Positions 7,777-15,957 are shown, counted from the stretch's first letter. The stretch: DNA of 64,000 nt from JANMDU01 sp031418715 (GCA_031418715.1 JANOJL010000067.1:62001-126000), one strand, 5' to 3'. Notes: generated from the letters alone by a model not told the origin. A program made the numbers and translations.

Positions 7777-8631
7777 TCAACGCTTGTTGATCAGACTCAC
7801 GTAATCATGCGCTTGCGTGTTGATCGTTGAAATGCGCAGCTCCACAGGACGCTCGCCAAAAGTGATCGCCACGCGTTGTACTTCCATCACTGGCGTGCCA
7901 GAGCGCATCCCAAGAACGCGTCCGATCTCTGCGCTCACGCCCACAGCGCGGGAGCGCTCATGCGCACGAATCACGCTGATGCCGTGATCGGTTTGATAGA
8001 GGTTGTAAATTGTGCTTGGGCGCTCTTGAAACTGCTTTTCCGTCAACCCTTTGAAAAGCGCCGCCGAAATCACGATGCGGTCATGCATGATGCAGTTACC
8101 GCCCAAGCTCAAGGCATTGTCTACACGCCACACCGCATCGCCCGCGCGCAGGCGCAATGCAAAAGCCTCGCTGTCAGTGGCGCGGCCGGAGGAAAAACTG
8201 ATGTTGTCCACCACCGGAAATTCACGCTCTGGAACGACGCGTGAGTCAAACACATCTGGCCGCGGCTCGACATGGAAAAATTGAAACATGAAGCGATCAT
8301 TGTTGTGCATCGCCACGAAAGTGCCCTTTCCTTGGCGGCGCACCAAAATGTGTTCGTGTACCAACTCATCCACCGCTTTGCGAAGCGTGCCAATGCTCAC
8401 TTGCAGCGCCTGTGCAATTTGCGCCTCGTTGGGTAGCGTCTCGCCAGGACCCAGTTCACCTGATTCCAGTAAGCGCAACAGCGCGCTCTTTACCTGCCGA
8501 TACAAGGGCACAGCGCCAGCGCCTGCATCAGCTAGCGGTTTGAGCAGTTGCGTGATATCGGGGGCATCCAAGCGCGTGGTGTAGCGAGGAATTTTGTTGC
8601 TTCGTTGAGCGGCGATATTGAAATCATTCAT
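7777..8631 (-). CDS. GntR-family regulator (HutC/UTRA subfamily)
   Basis: 284 residues. The winged helix-turn-helix is at about 42-107 (PLYRQVKSALLRLLESGEL, LPNEAQIAQALQVSIGTLRK, RQGKGTFV), followed by a UTRA effector domain (about 130-280) ending in the typical TPVMEVQRVAITFGERPVELR block. It is transcribed away from suyA, and a perfect-arm palindrome lies in the shared promoter region. The natural reading is a local regulator of the sulfolactate-type genes whose effector is a pathway substrate. The ATG at 8631 is the only sensible start. Confidence 0.9.
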   Translation of the reverse strand: MNDFNIAAQRSNKIPRYTTRLDAPDITQLLKPLADAGAGAVPLYRQVKSALLRLLESGELGPGETLPNEAQIAQALQVSIGTLRKAVDELVHEHILVRRQGKGTFVAMHNNDRFMFQFFHVEPRPDVFDSRVVPEREFPVVDNISFSSGRATDSEAFALRLRAGDAVWRVDNALSLGGNCIMHDRIVISAALFKGLTEKQFQERPSTIYNLYQTDHGISVIRAHERSRAVGVSAEIGRVLGMRSGTPVMEVQRVAITFGERPVELRISTINTQAHDYVSLINKR

Positions 8632-8686
8632 GGCAAACTATTTTTAGCTTCGGATCGCCATCTTATCGACATATTCTGAATTCATA

Positions 8687-8706
8687 CAAGTCATTTGGAT
8701 GACTTG
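8687..8706. promoter_or_regulatory. Palindromic operator candidate for the GntR regulator
   Basis: caagtcatttggatgacttg has perfect 8-base arms around ttgg. It sits between the divergent GntR gene (start 8631) and suyA (start 8778), where an autoregulatory operator would be expected. Binding is inferred. Confidence 0.6.
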
Positions 8707-8777
8707 ATTGACTCCATTGATCCACTGCGTAAACTTCAAATTGCGCAAATTTCTTAAACCAACTCAACGGAGCAACA

Positions 8778-9059
8778 ATGAACCATTTTGTATTGCACGA
8801 TGCCAAAGACACCGTGGCTGTCGTCGTCGTAGAAGGCATCACCGCCGGCATGACCTTGAACGGCTGGATCATGGATGAAGACAAAATCACCACCATGACC
8901 GCCCTGCAAGACATTCCTATCGGCCACAAAATCGCCCTGAAAGACATGAAAGTCGGCGACACGGTCTGGAAATACGGCATAGACATGGGCAAAGTAGTGG
9001 CTGACGTCAAGGCCGGCCAACATGCTCACGTCCATAACATCAAAACAAAACGCTGGTAA
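8778..9059 (+). CDS. suyA: (R)-sulfolactate sulfo-lyase alpha-like subunit (UxaA/SAF domain)
   Basis: A 93-residue single SAF-type domain (VAVVVVEGI, GWIMDED, ALQDIPIGHKIALKD, then GDTVWKYGIDMGKV and HVHNIKTKRW at the end). This is the small-subunit architecture of altronate/galactarate dehydratases and of SuyA, which with SuyB splits (2R)-3-sulfolactate into pyruvate and sulfite. SuyA is favoured over an altronate dehydratase because suyB and two sulfolactate-dehydrogenase-like genes follow in the order known from sulfolactate degraders. The Shine-Dalgarno is acggag and the start ATG is at 8778. Confidence 0.75.
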   Translation: MNHFVLHDAKDTVAVVVVEGITAGMTLNGWIMDEDKITTMTALQDIPIGHKIALKDMKVGDTVWKYGIDMGKVVADVKAGQHAHVHNIKTKRW

Positions 9060-9076
9060 TTAGTCAAAGAAGATAC

Positions 9077-9173
9077 AACGCGAAAAGCGCAAAAAAACAA
9101 GCCAAAAAACGCAAAAAAAATCAAGGTGCGTATCCTGTATTCTTTTTTGAGTTTTTTGCGTTCTTTTCGCGTT
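9077..9173. repeat. GCGCAAAA-type inverted repeat between suyA and suyB
   Basis: Left arm aacgcgaaaagcgcaaaaaa (from 9077) faces right arm ttttttgcgttcttttcgcg (9152-9171) in the suyA-suyB gap. Related sequence recurs before slcC and after ahcY. The transcript could fold into an AU-rich hairpin between the two cistrons. Confidence 0.65.
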
Positions 9174-9223
9174 TTTAGCGTTACCTAAACCTTAAACCAG
9201 TCAACCAATTCAAGGATTCAAAC

Positions 9224-10399
9224 ATGTCAGTCATCGATCAAAACACCACATTCATGGGTTATCGCCGAGAAAACGGCCGCGTGGGCGTGCGCAATCACGT
9301 CATCATCTTGCCTTTGGATGATTTGTCTAACGCTTCAGCAGAAGCCGTTGCGCACAACATCAAAGGCGCGATGGCGATTCCTCATCCGTATGGTCGTTTG
9401 CAATTTGGTGCAGATTTGGAACTGCATTTCCGCACGCTGATTGGCGCGGGTTGCAACCCCAACGTCGCTGCCGTCGTCGTCATCGGAATTGAAGACGGCT
9501 GGACGAAAAAAGTAGTCGACGGCATTGCCGCCACAGGCAAACCCGTGATCGGCTTCGGCATTGAAGGCCATGGCGATCATGAGACCATCATGAAAGCTTC
9601 CAAAGCTGCGCGTGAATACGTGCAGTGGGCCAGCGAAAAGCAGCGCGAAGTGTGCCCTATCTCTGATTTGTGGATCTCCACCAAATGCGGCGAATCCGAC
9701 ACCACCAGCGGCTGCGGCGCGAACCCCACTGTGGGCAATGCATTTGACAAGCTCCATCCGCTGGGCACTCACCTCGTGTTTGGCGAGACGAGCGAAATCA
9801 CCGGCGGTGAAAAAATTGTGGCAGCGCGTTGCAAAACGCCCGAAATTGCAGACCAGTTTATGTTCATGTTTAACCGCTACCAAGACATGATCAATCGCCA
9901 CAAAACCACCGATTTGTCCGACAGCCAGCCCACCAAAGGCAACATCGCTGGCGGCCTGACCACCATCGAAGAAAAAGCGCTGGGAAACATCCAGAAAATC
10001 GGCAAAAAATGCACGGTCGACGGCGTGATCGACAAAGCTGAAATTCCAAGCCATCCCGGCCTGTGGTTCATGGATTCTTCATCTGCTGCTGCCGAAATGG
10101 TGACGCTCTGCGCGGCCTCTGGCTTCGCTGTTCACTTCTTCCCCACAGGTCAAGGCAACGTGATCGGCAACGCCATCGTGCCCGTGATCAAGATTTGCGC
10201 CAATCCACGCACTGTGCGTTTGATGAGTGAGCACATTGACGTAGACACCTCCGGCCTCTTGCAGCGCGACATTGATCTCGATCAAGCAGGCGACCAATTG
10301 CTTGAATGTATGCTGAAAACGGCCAATGGCCGCCTCACATCTGCGGAAGCACTCGGCCACCGCGAGTTCGTGATGACGCGGTTGTTTGAATCGGCTTAA
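9224..10399 (+). CDS. suyB: (R)-sulfolactate sulfo-lyase beta-like subunit (UxaA family, large)
   Basis: 391 residues of the altronate/galactarate dehydratase large-subunit family. It begins GYRRENGRVGVRNHVIILPL and carries GCGANPTVGN, GETSEITGGEKIVAARC and HFFPTGQGNVIGNAIVPVIK. In this family the subunit carries the metal centre for beta-elimination. With SuyA it would release sulfite from sulfolactate. Other UxaA-family substrates such as altronate or D-galactarate cannot be excluded from sequence alone, but the slcC-comC context favours sulfolactate. Start ATG at 9224 with aagga upstream. Confidence 0.75.
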   Translation: MSVIDQNTTFMGYRRENGRVGVRNHVIILPLDDLSNASAEAVAHNIKGAMAIPHPYGRLQFGADLELHFRTLIGAGCNPNVAAVVVIGIEDGWTKKVVDGIAATGKPVIGFGIEGHGDHETIMKASKAAREYVQWASEKQREVCPISDLWISTKCGESDTTSGCGANPTVGNAFDKLHPLGTHLVFGETSEITGGEKIVAARCKTPEIADQFMFMFNRYQDMINRHKTTDLSDSQPTKGNIAGGLTTIEEKALGNIQKIGKKCTVDGVIDKAEIPSHPGLWFMDSSSAAAEMVTLCAASGFAVHFFPTGQGNVIGNAIVPVIKICANPRTVRLMSEHIDVDTSGLLQRDIDLDQAGDQLLECMLKTANGRLTSAEALGHREFVMTRLFESA

Positions 10400-10411
10400 G
10401 TTAATTCACCC

Positions 10412-10579
10412 AATACCGGACGCAGAGAACGCAAAAGTTACGCAGGCGACGCAAAAAAGAAAAACAGCGATGTTTCTTCTTTTTTGTTCCCCAAAATAGT
10501 TTTGGCGCTTTTGCGTTTTTGGTATTTGTCTTTTTTTTGCGTCTTCTGCGCAACCTCTGCGACTTCTGCGTCCGGTATT
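10412..10579. repeat. Long GCGCAAAA-type inverted repeat before slcC
   Basis: The outer arms aataccgga (10412-10420) and tccggtatt (10571-10579) are perfect complements. Inside them cgcagagaacgcaaaag faces ttctgcgcaacctctgcg-like sequence, and both sides are built from short periodic GACGCAAAA units. The element fills nearly all of the suyB-slcC gap. Confidence 0.65.
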
Positions 10580-10591
10580 TAAGGTATCCCA

Positions 10592-11515
10592 ATGAAAATC
10601 ATCATCACCGAATTCATGGATGAGCGTGCCGTCGAGCAGCTCGCCGCCAAACACGATGTCGTGTATGACCCCAAGTTGGTAGACAAACCCGCTGAGCTGC
10701 TGGAAGCCGCTGCAAGCTGCGACGCGATCATTGTGCGCAACCGCACACAAGTTCGCAGCGATTTACTGGCTGCATTGAAGCAATGTAGAGTCGTCGGTCG
10801 TCTCGGCGTGGGCTTGGACAATATTGATGTGCTAGGTTGTGAAGCCAAAGGCATGAAGGTGATCCCTGCGACTGGCGCAAATGCGTTGTCAGTCGCTGAA
10901 TACGTGATCGGAAGCACCATGCTGCTGCTGCGCGGTACATATTCAGCAACTGATGATGTCATTGCAGGCCGTTGGCCGCGTAATGCGCTCTCCAATGGGC
11001 GCGAAACAGCTGGGAAGACGCTGGGCATCATCGGTTTTGGCTCAATTGGCCAGACCACCGCTCGCTTAGCGCGCGCTTTAGGCATGCATGTGATCGCGTT
11101 TGATCCGGTCATACCTGCATCCTCACCTGTGTTTGCGGAAATGGGTGTGAAAGCCGCCACACTCGATCAAGTGGTCACGCAATCCGATGTGGTCACACTG
11201 CATGTGCCATTGGTGGACAGCACACGCGGCCTCTTCAATGCGCAGCGACTCTCCTCCATGAAACCCGGCGCAATTTTAATCAACAGCTCGCGCGGCCACA
11301 TCGTGGATGTGGAAGCAGTTGCTGAATCACTTAAGAGCGGCCATCTCGGAGGCGCAGCTCTTGATGTGTTTGATACCGAGCCGATGCCCGCATCTCCTGT
11401 GTTTGAAGGCTGTCCCGGCCTCTTGCTCACGCCGCATATTTCCGGCGTGACTTTTGAAGCCAATGAGCGCGTGAGCTTTTTGATTGCTGAAAAAGTTTTG
11501 GAGGTTTTAAAATAA
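10592..11515 (+). CDS. slcC: D-2-hydroxyacid dehydrogenase, (S)-sulfolactate dehydrogenase-like
   Basis: 307 residues of the NAD-dependent D-isomer 2-hydroxyacid dehydrogenase family. The Rossmann motif GFGSIG is at 148-153, with catalytic R234 (NSSRGH), E263 (DTEP) and H282 (TPHISG). In sulfolactate degraders, SlcC oxidises (S)-sulfolactate to sulfopyruvate. ComC then reduces this to (R)-sulfolactate, the SuyAB substrate, so the pair acts as a racemising system. Its stop overlaps the comC start (TAATG), indicating translational coupling. A phosphoglycerate or other hydroxyacid dehydrogenase role is the alternative. Confidence 0.7.
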   Translation: MKIIITEFMDERAVEQLAAKHDVVYDPKLVDKPAELLEAAASCDAIIVRNRTQVRSDLLAALKQCRVVGRLGVGLDNIDVLGCEAKGMKVIPATGANALSVAEYVIGSTMLLLRGTYSATDDVIAGRWPRNALSNGRETAGKTLGIIGFGSIGQTTARLARALGMHVIAFDPVIPASSPVFAEMGVKAATLDQVVTQSDVVTLHVPLVDSTRGLFNAQRLSSMKPGAILINSSRGHIVDVEAVAESLKSGHLGGAALDVFDTEPMPASPVFEGCPGLLLTPHISGVTFEANERVSFLIAEKVLEVLK

Positions 11516-12531
11516 TGGCTGCTCTCTCTCTTCAACAAGCCAACGCGCTTGTACAGAACGCGCTCTTGAAATCTGGCGCTTCTCCCAACATGGCTGCTAG
11601 CGTGGCCAAAGCGCTGGTGCTAGCAGAAGCGCAAGGCATTGCCTCGCATGGCCTCTCGCGCGTGCCGCAATACGCGACGCATTTGAAAAATGGCCGTGCG
11701 AATGGCCATGCTGTGGCTCACGTGGCTCAGCGCAAAGGCGCTGCGATGGTGATTGATGCGCAGCAAGGTTTGGCTTTTCCTGCTTGTGATTTGGCCATTG
11801 CTGAAGGCATCAAAACAGCGAAAGAATTCGGCGTGTGCTTTATTGGCGTGAGAAATTCACACCATGCTGGCGTGATCGTGGATCATCTTCGCGCTGTGGC
11901 TAGCGCTGGAATGGTCGGTTTGGGTTTTGCAAATTCGCCTTCGGCGATGCCGGCGGCGGGTGGCAAGCATCCCGTGTTTGGCACAAACCCTGTCGCGGCG
12001 ATTTTCCCGCGCAGGAATAACGATCCGCTCATGATTGACCTGAGCTTGTCTGAAGTGGCACGCGGCAAAGTGATGGTCGCAGCCAAAGAAGGCAAAGCGA
12101 TTCCAGCGGGTTGGGCACTCGATAAAGACGGCAACCCGACGACTGACGCAAAAGCTGCGCTGGAAGGCTCGATGCTCGCCGTCGGCAGCACCACATCCAC
12201 CAAAGGCGCGATGCTCGCGCTGATCGTGGAATTGCTTGTCACGGCTGTGATCGGTGCGCAATTTGGCTTTGAGGCTTCCAGCTTTTTTGTCGATGAAGGC
12301 AATCAGCCCAAAATCGGCCAAGCTTTCTTGATCATTGATCCGTCTGCCCTGAATGGCAACGACAGCTATCTGGACCGCATAGAAGTGTTGGTCAGTGAAA
12401 TGCTGTTGGATGAAGGCGTGCGCCTCGCAGGTGCGCGCAGGCTTAGCTTGGAGCGCAAGGCGCAAGATGTGGGTGTGAACATACCCGATGTGCTGCTGCA
12501 AACCCTGCAAAAGTTGGCAGAAACCGCCTAA
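11515..12531 (+). CDS. comC: Malate/L-lactate dehydrogenase family, (R)-sulfolactate dehydrogenase-like
   Basis: 338 residues of the LDH2/MDH2 oxidoreductase family, which has a non-Rossmann NAD(P) fold. Family marks include GIASHGLSRVPQY (about 41-53, with the SHG segment), FIGVRNSHHAG, GFANSPSAMPAAGGKHPVFGTNP and DLSLSEVARGKV. ComC enzymes interconvert sulfopyruvate and (R)-sulfolactate with NAD(P)H. The single-base overlap with slcC and the upstream suyAB support that role; other 2-oxoacids are possible. Confidence 0.72.
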   Translation: MAALSLQQANALVQNALLKSGASPNMAASVAKALVLAEAQGIASHGLSRVPQYATHLKNGRANGHAVAHVAQRKGAAMVIDAQQGLAFPACDLAIAEGIKTAKEFGVCFIGVRNSHHAGVIVDHLRAVASAGMVGLGFANSPSAMPAAGGKHPVFGTNPVAAIFPRRNNDPLMIDLSLSEVARGKVMVAAKEGKAIPAGWALDKDGNPTTDAKAALEGSMLAVGSTTSTKGAMLALIVELLVTAVIGAQFGFEASSFFVDEGNQPKIGQAFLIIDPSALNGNDSYLDRIEVLVSEMLLDEGVRLAGARRLSLERKAQDVGVNIPDVLLQTLQKLAETA

Positions 12532-12576
12532 ATCGACAAAAACACAGGCGCAATACCGTCGTAAGAATTTGTATTG

Positions 12577-12606
12577 CTTTAGCGCTGCACACTTGCCGCG
12601 CTAAAG
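12577..12606. terminator. Hairpin after comC (possible attenuator/terminator)
   Basis: ctttagcgc (12577-12585) and gcgctaaag (12598-12606) pair perfectly around a 12-base loop. Only a broken T-run follows (ttacttgctttg), so full termination is doubtful. It could give partial termination before the TTT receptor. Confidence 0.5.
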
Positions 12607-12645
12607 TTACTTGCTTTGTATTTTTAATTGATTCTGGAGAGAAAC

Positions 12646-13620
12646 ATGATTGACCGTCGCCATGCCGTCCTCGGCGCAGCCGCCAGCACCTTGCCTTTCA
12701 TCGGCCTGCCAGCTTTTGCACAAGATTTTCCCCGCCCCGGCACCAACATCAAATACGTTGTGCCCTTCGCACCGGGCGGCCTGACCGACATCATGGCGCG
12801 CATCGTGGCGCAGAAGCTCAATGAGGCATGGAAAGTGCCCGTCGTCGTCGAAAACAAAGCCGGTGGCAATGGGCAGATTGGCGCAGAACAAGTAGCCAAA
12901 GGCTCGTTTGATGGCTCACAACTGTTGGCCATCACGCTCACGCACGCAGCCAATGTGAGTCTGTTCCCCAACGCCCCTTACAGCTTCACCAAAGACCTGC
13001 GCCCCGTCGCCTTGCTCGCTGGCTCGCCGATGCTGATCGTGGTGCCTACTAACAGCCCGATCAACACATTTCAAGATTTGGTCAAGCTCTCGAAAACCAA
13101 AACCCTGAATGCAGGCACCAGCGGTAACGGCTCGCCGCCGCACTTGACGATGGCACTCTTCAATGATTTGAACAAATCGAAGATGACGAATGTGCCGTAC
13201 CGCGGCGGCGCGTTGAGCATGAATGATCTGGTCGGCGGCCAATTGGACGTGGTTTTCTCTAATTTTCCAGAATCCATTGCACTCGTCAAAGGTGGCAAGC
13301 TCAAAGCCTTGGCCGTGTGCAGCTTGCAGCGCAACCCGCTCGTGCCCGATGTGCCCACCGTGCTCGAAGCAGGTATGCCAGGCCTGTTTGTGGAAAACTG
13401 GACGGCAGCGATGATTCACGCAAAAACGCCGGATGCCATTGTCGAAAAATACGCCCGCGAAATCATCAAAGCGATGTTCAGCAAAGATGTAGAAGACCGC
13501 GCCAAGGTGCAAGGCTTCAAAATCTCGCCCAAAGGCCCGCAAGAATTCAACAGCTTTCTGCAAAACGAAATGACTCGCTGGAGCCGTTTGATCAAGGCCG
13601 CGAAGATCACCGCATCCTGA
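12646..13620 (+). CDS. TTT-family periplasmic receptor (Bug/TctC)
   Basis: 324 residues. A twin-arginine-like signal peptide (MIDRRHAVLGAAAS...AFAQ) precedes a TctC/Bug fold with the marks YVVPFAPGGLTDIMARIVAQ and VVVENKAGGNGQIGAEQVAK. Such proteins bind carboxylates in the periplasm for a TctAB permease, and a TTT system imports sulfolactate in Chromohalobacter. No tctA or tctB is present, so the permease must be elsewhere. The ATG at 12646 with ggagag six bases upstream is preferred over the in-frame start at 12628. Probably the sulfonate/sugar-acid receptor of this island. Confidence 0.88.
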   Translation: MIDRRHAVLGAAASTLPFIGLPAFAQDFPRPGTNIKYVVPFAPGGLTDIMARIVAQKLNEAWKVPVVVENKAGGNGQIGAEQVAKGSFDGSQLLAITLTHAANVSLFPNAPYSFTKDLRPVALLAGSPMLIVVPTNSPINTFQDLVKLSKTKTLNAGTSGNGSPPHLTMALFNDLNKSKMTNVPYRGGALSMNDLVGGQLDVVFSNFPESIALVKGGKLKALAVCSLQRNPLVPDVPTVLEAGMPGLFVENWTAAMIHAKTPDAIVEKYAREIIKAMFSKDVEDRAKVQGFKISPKGPQEFNSFLQNEMTRWSRLIKAAKITAS

Positions 13621-13642
13621 TCTTTTTTTTGTTCAGCCGCAC

Positions 13643-13683
13643 AGACGGCATGGCGCTATCATGGCGACATGCCGTCTTTTTTT
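13643..13683 (+). terminator. Rho-independent terminator-like hairpin overlapping the kinase start
   Basis: agacggcatg (13643-13652) and catgccgtct (13668-13677) form a perfect 10-bp stem followed by a T run (13678-13683). The right arm contains the ATG (13669) of the PfkB kinase. It may terminate the receptor transcript, mask the kinase start codon, or both. Confidence 0.75.
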
Positions 13684-14598
13684 GCCTGTGTGGGTCATGC
13701 TTGTGTCGATCATCATTTTGAGATCGAAGCCTTTGCCCACGAGCCCACCAAAACCCCCGCGAAAAGCTACCGCCAAATCGCGGGCGGCATGGCTGCCAAT
13801 GCGGCTGTGGGCATGGCGCGGCTGGGGGTGCCCGTACATTTGATCGGGCGAGTGGGCAATGATGAAGCGGGGCGATTCATTGTGCAATCTCTGCGCGAGC
13901 TGGGCGTGACGAGTCAATTAGAAACCGTGCATGGCGGCCATACCTCGGTGTCTTCTGTGATCGTGGATTCGCGTGGTGAGCGGCAAATTTTTAACCACCG
14001 GGGTGATGCCTTGACCAAGGCGCATCCCTTAAGCACGCGCCAGCTCGAAGGGGCACAAGCTGTGCTCGCCGATCCTCGCTGGGGCGATGGCGCAGCAGCT
14101 GCGCTGATCTGGGCGCGGGAAAATGGCGTGCTCGGTGTGTTGGATGCGGATATTGCGCCGTGCGAAGTTTTGCAGCGACTCGTGCCACTGGCGACATGGG
14201 CGGTGTTTTCACAGCCAGGCTTGGCTTGCTTTGCACCCAATGCGAGCCGCGAAGCTGCTTTGAATGCTACGCTGGATTCGGGGGCCCAAGTGGCGATGGT
14301 GACGCTGGGCGAACAGGGCGTGGCTTGGATGCATGCAGATGCACGTCAGATGCTTATGCAACAGAGTTTCAAAATCACTGCGCTGGATACGACGGGCGCT
14401 GGCGATGTGTTCCATGCTGCGCTGACCTTCGCGTTGTCTGAGCTGGCTACAAAAGCCAGCGAAGTGCAAGAGCGCCAAGCCATTCGCTTTGCCTGTGCAG
14501 CTGCAGCGCTCAAATGCACACAGCGCCACGGCGCGCTCGGTGCGCCCACCCGCGCGCAGGTGATGCAGTTTCTTGACACACAGCCGAGCGCAGCGTAA
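13669..14598 (+). CDS. PfkB-family sugar kinase resembling sulfofructose kinase YihV
   Basis: 309-residue ribokinase-fold kinase. The substrate motif is AGGMAANAAVGMARLG (38-53) and the ATP/catalytic motif DTTGAGDVFHAAL (240-252; base D246). Beyond the general family marks, it shares with E. coli YihV (as I recall that sequence) the blocks LADxRWxDGA, FSxPGLA and ALKCT. Residues K28, N109 and R137 align with those I remember as YihV sulfonate contacts. Downstream of sulfolactate genes this makes a sulfosugar kinase plausible, but a ketohexokinase-like role is the safe alternative. The start codon lies inside a terminator-like hairpin. Confidence 0.8.
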   Translation: MPSFFACVGHACVDHHFEIEAFAHEPTKTPAKSYRQIAGGMAANAAVGMARLGVPVHLIGRVGNDEAGRFIVQSLRELGVTSQLETVHGGHTSVSSVIVDSRGERQIFNHRGDALTKAHPLSTRQLEGAQAVLADPRWGDGAAAALIWARENGVLGVLDADIAPCEVLQRLVPLATWAVFSQPGLACFAPNASREAALNATLDSGAQVAMVTLGEQGVAWMHADARQMLMQQSFKITALDTTGAGDVFHAALTFALSELATKASEVQERQAIRFACAAAALKCTQRHGALGAPTRAQVMQFLDTQPSAA

Positions 14599-14611
14599 CA
14601 CTTATTTTGTA

Positions 14612-14668
14612 TTTGCTACAAATTAGATAGCACTCTACCCAAATATTACAACGGCTTACGGCCTATTT
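14612..14668 (-). repeat. Interspersed ~60-bp repeat, copy 4
   Basis: The minus strand reads aaataggccgtaagccgttg and then agagtgctatctaatttgta. It sits in the gap between the kinase and the glycine-zipper lipoprotein genes. Confidence 0.75.
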
Positions 14669-14729
14669 CTCTCTAAAAATCTCACACAGAGACTAAGCTT
14701 CACTCATCAGCGTTCCACAAGGAGTTTTG

Positions 14730-14963
14730 ATGCTGCAATTTCGTAAAACCTCTATGACTCTCATTGCTGGTGTCTTCCTGCTTGGCGCTTGCTCCACCAC
14801 GCAAATGCGCAAACAAGACATCGGCACAGCCGCTGGCGCAGTCGTCGGCGGTATCGTTGGCTCATCAATCACAGGCGGCTCGACGGCTGGCACAGTGGCT
14901 GGCGCGGCAGGTGGTGCGTTGATCGGCAATCAGATTGGCAAGCAGTTAGACAAGGTGAAATAA
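14730..14963 (+). CDS. Glycine-zipper outer-membrane lipoprotein
   Basis: 77 residues. The signal peptide ends in lipobox LLGAC, followed by a glycine-zipper segment rich in GxxxG (GAVVGGIVGSS, GTVAGAAGGALIGNQIG). This resembles the SlyB/OsmB/17-kDa-antigen class that inserts into the outer membrane; the precise role is unknown. The ATG at 14730 follows aaggag (14718-14723); the TTG just before it is not needed. Confidence 0.8.
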   Translation: MLQFRKTSMTLIAGVFLLGACSTTQMRKQDIGTAAGAVVGGIVGSSITGGSTAGTVAGAAGGALIGNQIGKQLDKVK

Positions 14964-14982
14964 GCCGCACACTTCCCCCATA

Positions 14983-15957
14983 ATGAGCAGCATGAAACGC
15001 CGCTCATTTATCTCCTCTTCCATCGCTGCTACCGCCTTTGCCACTCCCGTATTCGCGCAGGCCTATCCCAACAAGCCTGTTCGCATGATCGTTCCCTTTC
15101 CAGCGGGCGGGGCGACAGACATCCTTGCGCGGGCATTGTCCATCAAGCTCGGTGAAAAGCTCGGGCAAAGCGTGGTGGTGGAAAACCGCCCCGGTGCGGG
15201 CGGCACGATTGGCTCACAGGCCGTGGCGCAGGCTGCGCCCGATGGTTACACGGTCTTGTTGGCCACATCGAGCACGCACAGCATCGGCCCCGTGATCAAC
15301 GCCAAAATTCCGTACGACGCGCAAAACGATTTCACCGCGCTCGGCCAAGTGGCCAGCTCGCCCAATATCGTGCTCGTGCCGCTCTCCTCGCCCGCCAAGA
15401 CGATGCGTGAGCTGATCGATTACGCCAAGAAAAACCCCGGCAAGCTCAACTACGCATCGAGTGGCAATGGCACGATTGTTCACCTCACTTCCGAGCTGTT
15501 CAAAGCGCAATCGGGCACCTTCATCGTGCACATCCCCTATCGCGGCACGGCACTGGCGATTCCTGATTTGATCAGCGGGAAAGTGGATGTGATGTTTGAT
15601 TCATTGGTCACAGGTTTGCCGCATGTGAAAGATGGCAAGCTGCGGGCTCTGGCTGTGACAAGCGAGAAGCGAAGCACGCTCGCGCCTGATTTGCCTACGG
15701 TGGCCGATGTGTTGCCCGGCTTTGAATCGGTCACTTGGTTTGGGCTGTATGGCCCCAAGACTATGCCGTCAGATGTGGTGCAAAAACTCAATACGGCTCT
15801 GAATGCTGCGCTGGCCGACAATGATGTGAAAGAGCGCTTTGGCAGACTGGGCGCTGAGCCCACCAGCACCGCGCCTGCTGCGTTTGCCAGCCTCGCGGAA
15901 AACGAGCGCGCGAAGTGGAAACGCATCATCGAACAGCGAAAAATCACGGTAGATTGA
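14983..15957 (+). CDS. TTT-family periplasmic receptor (Bug/TctC)
   Basis: 324 residues with a Tat-like signal peptide (MKRRSFISSS...VFAQ) and the Bug marks PNKPVRMIVPFPAGGATDIL, VVENRPGAGGTIG and NYASSGNGTIVH. It would bind an unknown carboxylate for a TctAB permease that is not in this window. The second ATG (14992) is an equally plausible start. There is no obvious link to its neighbours; Bug genes are often scattered and amplified in Burkholderiales. Confidence 0.88.
   Translation: MSSMKRRSFISSSIAATAFATPVFAQAYPNKPVRMIVPFPAGGATDILARALSIKLGEKLGQSVVVENRPGAGGTIGSQAVAQAAPDGYTVLLATSSTHSIGPVINAKIPYDAQNDFTALGQVASSPNIVLVPLSSPAKTMRELIDYAKKNPGKLNYASSGNGTIVHLTSELFKAQSGTFIVHIPYRGTALAIPDLISGKVDVMFDSLVTGLPHVKDGKLRALAVTSEKRSTLAPDLPTVADVLPGFESVTWFGLYGPKTMPSDVVQKLNTALNAALADNDVKERFGRLGAEPTSTAPAAFASLAENERAKWKRIIEQRKITVD

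Noticed and set aside
8778..10399. Altronate dehydratase (uxaA) as the name for the two UxaA-family genes
   Set aside because: Split small/large subunits followed by slcC- and comC-like genes fit sulfolactate sulfo-lyase better; no uxuB/uxaB/uxaC-type genes are nearby. Not fully excluded.
9077..10579. Possible CRISPR array in the periodic GCGCAAAA regions
   Set aside because: Units are short, drift in length and form inverted repeats with no unique spacers; no cas genes are present.
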